This document shows positions 33,351 through 39,977 of a DNA stretch of 39,977 nt, in pieces. Positions within the stretch are counted from its first letter, which is position 1. Each line of letters starts with the position of its first letter. The notes under the pieces are model-generated. The model did no database searches. It was not told where the DNA came from and was given only the letters and a program-made list of their open reading frames with translations. Origin of the DNA: Stenotrophomonas sp. PS02298 (GTDB taxonomy: Bacteria > Pseudomonadota > Gammaproteobacteria > Xanthomonadales > Xanthomonadaceae); NCBI RefSeq assembly GCF_029959445.1, contig NZ_JASCOR010000023.1, positions 1 through 39,977 on the forward strand. Direction: 5' to 3'. Both the position numbers and the translations under genes were made by a program.

Positions 33351-33847
33351 GCCGCCGCGCCACGGGTTTTTCACTGATCGAATTGATGGTGACCCTGGCG
33401 GTGATGGCGGTGCTGGCCTTGGCAGGCATGCCGTTCACACTGCAGTGGATCGACAGCAACCGGCAGATGCAGGCACGCAACCTGCTGTGGGAGGCCGTGT
33501 CGCAGACCCGCTCGCTGGCCTTGCGCAATCCCGAGCACGTCACCGGGACAGCTGTTTCGGCACGGCTGCAGCACAGTGGTCGCAGCCTGCAGGTATTGCG
33601 TGGCGCTGGCAATGAAGTGTTGTGGCAGGGCGAGTTGCCGCGCGGTGGCGAGTATCGCCTGACCGGCGCCGATGACTATGCCGATGCAGACGAGCTGCAA
33701 GCCTCGGGCGACCTGATGTCCTGCGTGGCATTCGACAACCGTGGCCAGCGCCTGCCGGGCGCGGCGAGCTGCAGCAGCGCCGCCACCCATTCGCGTATTG
33801 CCATTGGCATGAACAGCCAGGACCCGCTCTATGTCGACCTGCTTTGA
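33347..33847 (+). CDS. GspH/FimT-family pseudopilin
   Basis: A 166-residue prepilin-like protein with a seven-residue leader MSRRATG before [22 protein letters not shown] (Glu+5 present). The C-terminal domain has GspH/FimT features: [23 protein letters not shown] after the stalk helix, then a beta-rich region. There are two cysteines (MSCVAF and ASCSSA). It is predicted to be processed at the inner membrane and built into the initiation or tip complex of a type IV pilus. Its ATG overlaps the preceding stop by four bases and its end overlaps the next gene by 17 bases. The family assignment is good; the choice between FimT and GspH naming is a matter of context. Confidence 0.87.
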   Translation: MSRRATGFSLIELMVTLAVMAVLALAGMPFTLQWIDSNRQMQARNLLWEAVSQTRSLALRNPEHVTGTAVSARLQHSGRSLQVLRGAGNEVLWQGELPRGGEYRLTGADDYADADELQASGDLMSCVAFDNRGQRLPGAASCSSAATHSRIAIGMNSQDPLYVDLL

Positions 33848-34250
33848 TCCGCGACGCCGCCAGCGCGGCGACATCATGCTCGAGGCTCTGGTCGGCGTGT
33901 TGATCACCAGCATCATCGGCGCCGGTCTGGCCCATGTAATGGCCAATGTGATGAACAACCAGCGCGATGCCAAGGTAGAAAACCTGATGGTCGAGCGCCT
34001 GCGCGACAGTCTGCAGACCCAGGGCGTGGGCTTGTGCGGCAGTGGCACGCTGGAGATCGGCATGCCCAACGGCGAGTCCAGGAGCGCTGCGGTCAGCTGC
34101 GAGGCCGCCACCGCAACGGTAGCCATGGCGGGTATTGCGCGCACCGTGGAGGCACCACAGCGGGTGGATCTGACGGTCGCCGCGACCGATCTCGGCAGCA
34201 AGGGCGCCAACGAAAACGATCCCGATCTGCTGGTGTCGACGAAGCAATGA
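33831..34250 (+). CDS. PilV-like minor pilin
   Basis: A 139-residue prepilin-like protein with a 13-residue leader [13 protein letters not shown] followed by DIMLEALVGVLITSIIGAGLAHV. Gly-1 and Glu+5 are conserved, but Asp replaces the usual Phe at +1. The position after fimT and before a PilW-like gene, and the small size, fit PilV/GspI. It contains cysteines in GLCGSG and VSCEAA. The ATG at 33831 lies within the end of the fimT gene, and its TGA overlaps the next ATG (ATGA at 34247-34250), so the operon is translationally coupled. PilV identity rests on position and N-terminus, as globular domains of this family diverge quickly. Confidence 0.78.
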   Translation: MSTCFDPRRRQRGDIMLEALVGVLITSIIGAGLAHVMANVMNNQRDAKVENLMVERLRDSLQTQGVGLCGSGTLEIGMPNGESRSAAVSCEAATATVAMAGIARTVEAPQRVDLTVAATDLGSKGANENDPDLLVSTKQ

Positions 34251-34954
34251 ACATGCATGCACGCACTGCCACCCGGATCGGCCGCCAGCAGCAACGCGGA
34301 CAGAGCCTGATCAGCATGATGGTGGGCCTGCTGATCTCGCTGATCACCATTGCCGCGATGATGACGCTGTACAAAACCATGGTTGAAGTTTCCAGCAACG
34401 CCTCGCGTTCTGCGTTGCGCGACGGACAGGTATCAGCGGCGTTGTTGTCCGCGCAGATGGACCTGCAGAGCGCGGGCTTCGGCGTGCCGGCAGCCGACAG
34501 TTTGAACAGCAAGCTGCATGTTCGCGACGCGGGCAAGGAGTTGGTGTGGCGCTACAAGGCCGAGCTGACCGCCAGCGGCTACGTCTGCTCGGGCCTGCGG
34601 CTGGTCGATGGTGAGGGCCTGTACCGCTTTACCCCCAAGGCCTGCGGCGATGCCCAAGCTGCCACATGGAAAAGCAATGAGCGGCACCTGCTTGCTGGCA
34701 GTGCGGCCTTCTTCACTCCCATGCAGAAGGATGGCAGCGCCTTTGCCTCCGGTGAGCAGGAAGTCGGTGCGATGAGCCTGGCGCCAGGCTATGTGTTTTC
34801 GCTCAAGGGTGAGCGTCAATGCCTCCCATACATGCAGCAGGATTTCAGCACCACGCCTGCTGCAGCGGTTGGCCAGCAACTGGCCTTGGAACGCAGCGAC
34901 GCCAGCAGCCATCTGTTCCTGGCCTGCCTGCCCAATCTAGCAGTGACCATCTGA
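34247..34954 (+). CDS. PilW-like minor pilin lacking Glu+5
   Basis: A 235-residue prepilin-like protein with an 18-residue leader ending RQQQRG, then QSLISMMVGLLISLITIAAMMTLYKTM. The hydrophobic stalk and ALLSAQMDLQSAGFG segment are typical of PilW/GspJ. However, Gln occupies +1 and Ser occupies +5, where pilins normally have Phe and Glu. Several cysteines (YVCSG, KACGD, RQCLP, LACLP) suggest disulfides in the globular part. The start ATG overlaps the pilV stop. The next gene starts just after its TGA. If processed, its lack of Glu+5 implies a special place in the filament tip, since Glu+5 normally pairs with the N-terminus of a neighbouring subunit. Confidence 0.78.
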   Translation: MNMHARTATRIGRQQQRGQSLISMMVGLLISLITIAAMMTLYKTMVEVSSNASRSALRDGQVSAALLSAQMDLQSAGFGVPAADSLNSKLHVRDAGKELVWRYKAELTASGYVCSGLRLVDGEGLYRFTPKACGDAQAATWKSNERHLLAGSAAFFTPMQKDGSAFASGEQEVGAMSLAPGYVFSLKGERQCLPYMQQDFSTTPAAAVGQQLALERSDASSHLFLACLPNLAVTI

Positions 34955-34974
34955 TGCACAGGGGACGTGTTGGC

Positions 34975-37233
34975 ATGGACAGGAATCGTTTTTCAGCATT
35001 CAAACGGCAGCGCGGCGTTGCCACGCTGCTGATCGTGTTGATGGTTGGACTGGCGGTTTCGGTCACGGTTGCCGCAACCATTTACTCGTTGCGCGGCACC
35101 CAGTCGCAGCAGCTCACCACGCATTCGGCCACGGCTGCACAGGCGGCGGCATGGCGCGGTGTTGAAGCACTGCGGCTGTACCTGCTGCAGGTGGATACCA
35201 ACGTATGGCCTGGCTGGGTAGGCAATGATGCCAAGCCAGTCAGCGGCCTTGAAGCGCTGGGCGTGCGCGCCGCAACGGTGACATCGATCGAGGCTGCCGG
35301 CAGCGACCACTACCGGGTCAGTGCCCAGGTCATTGGCACCGCGGGTGTCGGCAGTGCCTTGACCACCGCCACCGTCGAAGTGATCTATGACGTGGTGCCA
35401 GGCAGCGGCACCCCGGGCATTCCACCGGTATGCGCATCGATGCCGAAGGCACCGATGGTGTTCAACGGCAACCTGGATTACAGCGGTGGCAAGCTCGACG
35501 TCACCAATGCGGTGGATTACGAGAACATCGTGGTAGCCGGCAACCTGACGATTGGCGGTGGTTCGACCGCGCGCATCTCCGGTTGCGTCAAGGGTGATGT
35601 GTCATTGAGCGGCGGTGGCATCACCGACAACGGTCATCTGTATTCGGAAGGCACCATCCGCATCAACGGCATGGGCAATCCCAACGGAACCACGTTGTGG
35701 GCACGCAATGTCGAGATCGGCAGTGGTGTCAGCGGTGGCAACTACACCGCGATCAAGGCTGGCGCTTATGCGGTTGGCGTTTATTCCGGCACCGCGCTGA
35801 TCGGCACCGCCGAAGTCAGCGGTAACTTGATTGCCTCCACCGTAACCGGCGGCACGCCGTGGGTGACGGGTACCGTTGCGCCGCTCAACAGTGGCCACGC
35901 AGTGATCACGTTGTCCGATCAGAGCCAGTTCCTGCTGGATTTCAGCAAGCAGGACAGTGCCGGCGCGCCGCTGGTGAACGTCGATGCCAGCACCGGTCTG
36001 GTAACCGGTGCGGCAACTGCCGAGCGCTTGAAGGGCGCGGACAATGTCAGCCTGCCGGATGCGCTGAGCTTCCGCTCCACCCGTATTGCCGGCGGCACCG
36101 TTGGCTTGGCAACACTCACGGTGGGCCAGTTGTGGGGCTACAACGTCACCGTGTCGGGTTGGAGCGGCAAGTACGAGACACTTTGGGCCAGCGGAAACAT
36201 CGCAATGACATCGGGCACGGTGAAAAGTCTGCTCGGTGGCGGTGACATGACGGTCAACCAGGTTTCGGTCAGCGGCTCGGGCCGGCTCGCCGGCACCCTC
36301 AACATGCCGGTGAACAACGTGCAGACCAAGCAGGCCGGCACCAGTCCGGGCCTGCCCGGCATCCCGTACTGCGAAGCGCGGGTCAAACCGGTGGATGCCG
36401 ATAACTTCCTGGCCATGGCCAACTACGCCTTCAGCACGGTTGATGGCGCCGCGCAGTTGACCATCCGCAATGTGAAGCGTGCCAATGGTGATTCCATCGA
36501 CGGGGTGTATCCGCTGAACAATCCCAGCCCCGCGCAACTGGCGATCCTGCAGGAGCTGATGACCTGCAACTACACCAATGAAAAGGGCTGCCTGAAGGCC
36601 AGACAAAGCGATGGCAGCTGGTTGCTGCACGGCGTCAGCAAGATGCCGGTCGGCGTGCTGTGGTTTGACCAGTCGGTGAAAATCGACGGTACCAGTACCG
36701 ACTTCCTCAACACCGTGGTGGTGCGCGGTTGTGACGACCCGAGCCAGGCCACCTGTGGCGGCAACGTCACCCTCACCACCGCCGGCCATCGCGATCTGAT
36801 CGCGCCGAACTTCGCCGGTGCGGCCAAGGTCTGTGGCGGCGACTTCTACCCGACCAATCTGTGCGCCAGCCGCTCGCAGCTGGTGGAGTGGGAAGGGCAG
36901 GGACCTGATGGCAAGCCGCACACCTACCAAGGCCTGCCGATTGCCAACACCACCGTCATCGCCGAAGGCGCTGCCGACATCGCGGGCTGGGAGCTGCGTG
37001 GCAGCGTGATGCTGGGCAAGCAGCTGTCGACCAGTGGTGCCACCGTGACCATCCACGGCAGCTTGACGGTAGGCAGCAACCAGACCGCTGATACCAAGAT
37101 ATCCGCCGGCGGCATCGCGGTTGATGTTCCCAGCGGTGGCGGCCTGAACCTGCTCCCGGTGTGCAGCACCGGCAGCGGTGGGCTGCCGGCAAGCCCTGCC
37201 AGGGCCTCGGTGCAGTGGTCGCGGTACCTCTGA
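34975..37233 (+). CDS. Large (752 aa) PilX/GspK-like pilin protein with beta-helix-like segments
   Basis: The N-terminus has a prepilin-like leader MDRNRFSAFKRQRG and a hydrophobic stalk VATLLIVLMVGLAVSVTVAA without Glu+5, as in GspK and PilX. A helical stretch rich in Ala/Gln follows (THSATAAQAAAWRGVEALRL). Instead of a 150-300-residue globular domain it has about 600 residues rich in Gly, Ser, Thr and Val. Short strand-turn repeats suggest right-handed beta-helix folding at about 155-290, 385-455 and 655-735. Ten cysteines lie in the globular part. It ends the pilin operon and may be a filament-tip adhesin or cap. The ATG at 34975 follows AGGGGA; an ATG at 34954, overlapping the previous stop, is the alternative. 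I do not recognise a named family for the C-terminal part. Confidence 0.75.
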   Translation: MDRNRFSAFKRQRGVATLLIVLMVGLAVSVTVAATIYSLRGTQSQQLTTHSATAAQAAAWRGVEALRLYLLQVDTNVWPGWVGNDAKPVSGLEALGVRAATVTSIEAAGSDHYRVSAQVIGTAGVGSALTTATVEVIYDVVPGSGTPGIPPVCASMPKAPMVFNGNLDYSGGKLDVTNAVDYENIVVAGNLTIGGGSTARISGCVKGDVSLSGGGITDNGHLYSEGTIRINGMGNPNGTTLWARNVEIGSGVSGGNYTAIKAGAYAVGVYSGTALIGTAEVSGNLIASTVTGGTPWVTGTVAPLNSGHAVITLSDQSQFLLDFSKQDSAGAPLVNVDASTGLVTGAATAERLKGADNVSLPDALSFRSTRIAGGTVGLATLTVGQLWGYNVTVSGWSGKYETLWASGNIAMTSGTVKSLLGGGDMTVNQVSVSGSGRLAGTLNMPVNNVQTKQAGTSPGLPGIPYCEARVKPVDADNFLAMANYAFSTVDGAAQLTIRNVKRANGDSIDGVYPLNNPSPAQLAILQELMTCNYTNEKGCLKARQSDGSWLLHGVSKMPVGVLWFDQSVKIDGTSTDFLNTVVVRGCDDPSQATCGGNVTLTTAGHRDLIAPNFAGAAKVCGGDFYPTNLCASRSQLVEWEGQGPDGKPHTYQGLPIANTTVIAEGAADIAGWELRGSVMLGKQLSTSGATVTIHGSLTVGSNQTADTKISAGGIAVDVPSGGGLNLLPVCSTGSGGLPASPARASVQWSRYL

Positions 37234-37540
37234 TATTCCAAAAAAGTAGTTCAGCCCGCGGTCTGGGCGGCTCTCTCTCTTGACATGGCGTGCCCCGCAA
37301 TCCCCCGGGGCGCGCCATTTTTTTCGGCCTGAACGGTGGTCGATCCCCGCGATCAAACGGCGCCATTCGTGGCGGAGCTTCAGATGCCGAAACCGGCAGG
37401 GGCGGAGGTGAGGCAGGCGGCCCGCAGTCCGTGGCGTATTCGGGACTGTGGCGGTGGGGCAGGTGGCACGATTGCCGCCGGCGCCCGCAGCGGTAGTTAC
37501 CAGACCCTGCCAGCCGGGATGATCATTTTTCCGGCCTGCC
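37234..37540. other. Interval between pilin operon and groESL promoter
   Basis: This stretch contains the pilin-operon terminator (37287-37324) and then about 215 bases without a supported gene. A 69-codon GTG-initiated frame (37336-37545) runs through it, but it lacks a convincing ribosome-binding site and recognisable sequence and ends inside the -35 element of the groESL promoter. It is probably not coding. Confidence 0.5.
37287..37324 (+). terminator. Intrinsic terminator of the pilin operon
   Basis: GGCGTGCCCCG at 37287-37297 pairs with CGGGGCGCGCC at 37306-37316 (eleven bp, one G-T wobble) around an eight-base loop. It is followed by A and seven Ts at 37318-37324. It lies 53 bases past the stop of the large pilin gene, so transcription of the pilin operon should end here, before the groESL promoter. 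Confidence 0.9.
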
Positions 37541-37568
37541 CTTGAAAGGCCCCCAGCCAGCCCCATCT
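37541..37568 (+). promoter_or_regulatory. Sigma-32 (RpoH) heat-shock promoter of groESL
   Basis: CTTGAAA at 37541-37547 and CCCCATCT at 37561-37568, separated by 13 bases, match the sigma-32 consensus (CTTGAAA, CCCCATNT) almost perfectly. Transcription should begin near 37575, giving a leader of about 105 bases to the groES ATG. No CIRCE element (TTAGCACTC-N9-GAGTGCTAA) is visible between here and groES. Heat-shock induction by RpoH alone is therefore the simplest reading. Confidence 0.88.
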
Positions 37569-37577
37569 CCCAAACAA

Positions 37578-37598
37578 GCCCGCACGACGGGCCTTTTT
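37578..37598 (+). promoter_or_regulatory. Hairpin plus T-run at the start of the groESL leader
   Basis: GCCCG at 37578-37582 pairs with CGGGC at 37588-37592 around CACGA, followed by C and TTTTT. It has the form of a small intrinsic terminator, but it starts only a few bases after the transcription start predicted from the sigma-32 promoter. It could end read-through from upstream, form a 5'-terminal stabilising stem on groESL mRNA, or act as an attenuator. Confidence 0.55.
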
Positions 37599-37678
37599 AC
37601 GCGTGATGCCGACGTCCCCCTGTTTCCCAGTCGGTGTCGCCGGAATTTCAGGCCAATCAATTACTTAAGAGGTCCTTC

Positions 37679-37966
37679 ATGAGCATCAAGCCGCTTCACG
37701 ACCGCGTTGTGGTCAAGCCGATCGAAGCCGACGAAATCTCCGCCGGCGGCATCCTGATCCCGGATTCGGCCAAGGAAAAGTCCACCAAGGGTGAAGTCGT
37801 GGCCGTGGGCCCGGGCAAGCCGCTGGACAACGGTTCGGTGCGTACCCCGTCGCTGAAGGTTGGCGACAAGGTCATTTACGGCCAGTACGCCGGCTCGTCC
37901 TACAAGGCCGAAGGCGTCGAGTACAAGGTGCTGCGCGAAGACGACGTGCTTGCCGTCATCGGCTGA
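37679..37966 (+). CDS. groES: Co-chaperonin GroES
   Basis: A 95-residue cytoplasmic co-chaperonin that caps GroEL as a heptamer. The N-terminal [12 protein letters not shown], the mobile loop [19 protein letters not shown] that contacts GroEL, and the closing DDVLAVIG are all intact. Length equals the family norm. The ATG at 37679 has AAGAGG seven bases upstream; a further upstream in-frame GTG is not credible. The gene is preceded by a sigma-32 promoter and followed after 84 bases by groEL, with a REP-like hairpin in the gap. Confidence 0.98.
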   Translation: MSIKPLHDRVVVKPIEADEISAGGILIPDSAKEKSTKGEVVAVGPGKPLDNGSVRTPSLKVGDKVIYGQYAGSSYKAEGVEYKVLREDDVLAVIG

Positions 37967-38008
37967 GCTGCCGCGCCACCTGTTCCTGTAAACCCCCTTT
38001 CCCGATAA

Positions 38009-39700
<1,692 letters not shown>

Positions 39701-39734
39701 GTCCACCGCAGCCTCACCGCTGCTTGTAGTACGC

Positions 39735-39766
39735 AAAACCCCGCCGAAAGGCGGGGTTTTGTCTTT
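39735..39766 (+). terminator. Intrinsic terminator after groEL
   Basis: AAAACCCCGCC at 39735-39745 pairs perfectly with GGCGGGGTTTT at 39750-39760 around a GAAA tetraloop, followed by GTCTTTT. The stem is eleven bp and starts 34 bases after the groEL stop. It could work on both strands because the A-run mirrors the T-run. Confidence 0.95.
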
Positions 39767-39816
39767 TGCCCCCTCCCTTTGCCGCAGGCAAGGGGAGGGC
39801 TGGGGAGGGGTAGCTC
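39767..39816. repeat. 50-bp REP-like repeat, copy 1
   Basis: This segment contains CCCTCCCTTTGCC, GCA and GGCAAGGGGAGGG, forming a thirteen-bp stem with one wobble, then CTGGGGAGGGG and TAGCTC. A second copy at 39928-39977 in the same orientation differs at one base. It starts directly at the end of the groEL terminator. Confidence 0.8.
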
Positions 39817-39881
39817 TGTGGCCTTTCAAGCAGCACCAGCTTCGCGGCTCACACCGCGCCTAAAAACATCAGCGTCCAGCT

Positions 39882-39904
39882 GTAGTGCCGAGCCATGCTC
39901 GGCA
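39882..39904 (+). repeat. SMAG-type GTAG-hairpin element
   Basis: GTAG at 39882-39885 is followed by TGCCGAGC, CAT, GCTCGGCA: a perfect eight-bp stem with a three-base loop. It has the same head and core stem as the element between groES and groEL, in the opposite orientation. It lies between the two 50-bp repeats. Confidence 0.82.
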
Positions 39905-39927
39905 AGGGCTTTACCGACAATGTCTTC

Positions 39928-39977
39928 TGCCCCCTCCCTTTGCCGCAGGCAAGGGGAGGGCTGGGGAGGGGGAGCTC
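39928..39977. repeat. 50-bp REP-like repeat, copy 2
   Basis: This is a direct copy of 39767-39816 with a single T-to-G difference near its end (GGGGGAGCTC). It may continue beyond the window. No gene is seen between 39701 and the window end. Confidence 0.8.

Noticed and set aside
37336..37545. 69-codon frame between pilin operon and groES
   Set aside because: GTG start without a clear Shine-Dalgarno, no recognisable family, and it ends inside the groESL -35 element.
35602..37566. Long minus-strand frame opposite the large pilin-like gene
   Set aside because: It lacks domains and a plausible start, runs through the intrinsic terminator, and is a shadow of the plus-strand gene, which has a prepilin leader and operon coupling.
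37569..37678. CIRCE/HrcA operator upstream of groES
   Set aside because: No TTAGCACTC or GAGTGCTAA half-site is present, so only the sigma-32 promoter is supported.

Overview
The window looks like a chromosomal segment of a Xanthomonadaceae gammaproteobacterium, most probably Stenotrophomonas or a close relative. The reasons are the high GC content, a xyloglucan-utilisation gene order of the kind described in Xanthomonas, the cutA-dsbD / type IV pilin / groESL neighbourhood, and two short GTAG-plus-hairpin elements (38013-38035 and 39882-39904) of the SMAG type known from Stenotrophomonas maltophilia. The genus is an inference from these features; no database search was possible.

Region 1 (1-5823). 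After a hexanucleotide tandem repeat (1-162) comes a minus-strand operon of tightly overlapping genes: SDR dehydrogenase, dgoA, dgoD, SMP-30-type lactonase, dgoK. Together they encode a complete oxidative (De Ley-Doudoroff type) route from D-galactose through galactonate and KDPGal to pyruvate and glyceraldehyde 3-phosphate. A LysR regulator is transcribed divergently, and the shared intergenic region carries two dyads.

Region 2 (6131-29010) is a 23-kb plus-strand xyloglucan-utilisation locus: TonB-dependent receptor, GH74 endo-xyloglucanase, CE20-like acetylesterase, GH35 beta-galactosidase, GH31 alpha-xylosidase, GH95 alpha-L-fucosidase, xylulokinase, xylose isomerase, MFS sugar symporter, GH3 beta-glucosidase and a sodium/sugar symporter. 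The inferred flow is: GH74 cuts the polymer, the receptor brings oligosaccharides into the periplasm, the acetylesterase and GH95/GH35/GH31/GH3 strip them to monosaccharides, two inner-membrane transporters import these, xylA/xylB handle xylose, and the neighbouring dgo operon handles galactose. No obvious fucose pathway is present. An 11-codon ORF overlaps both GH95 and xylB by ATGA.

Region 3 (29011-29477) is non-coding and repeat-rich: a 10-bp hairpin, then a 51-bp near-perfect inverted repeat flanking a 15-bp tandem repeat.

Region 4 (29478-32755) is a minus-strand cutA-dsbD-tlpA operon for periplasmic thiol chemistry. Its DsbD has two tandem N-terminal alpha domains.

Region 5 (32802-37324) is a plus-strand operon of five type IV pilin-like genes with a good sigma-70 promoter and a strong terminator. 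The last gene encodes an unusually large (752 aa) pilin-like protein with Gly/Ser/Thr-rich, beta-helix-like segments. No pilY1 is present. This is the least conventional part of the window.

Region 6 (37541-39977) is groES-groEL behind a near-consensus sigma-32 promoter, with a SMAG-type element between the two genes, an intrinsic terminator, and a terminal cluster of REP-like repeats.
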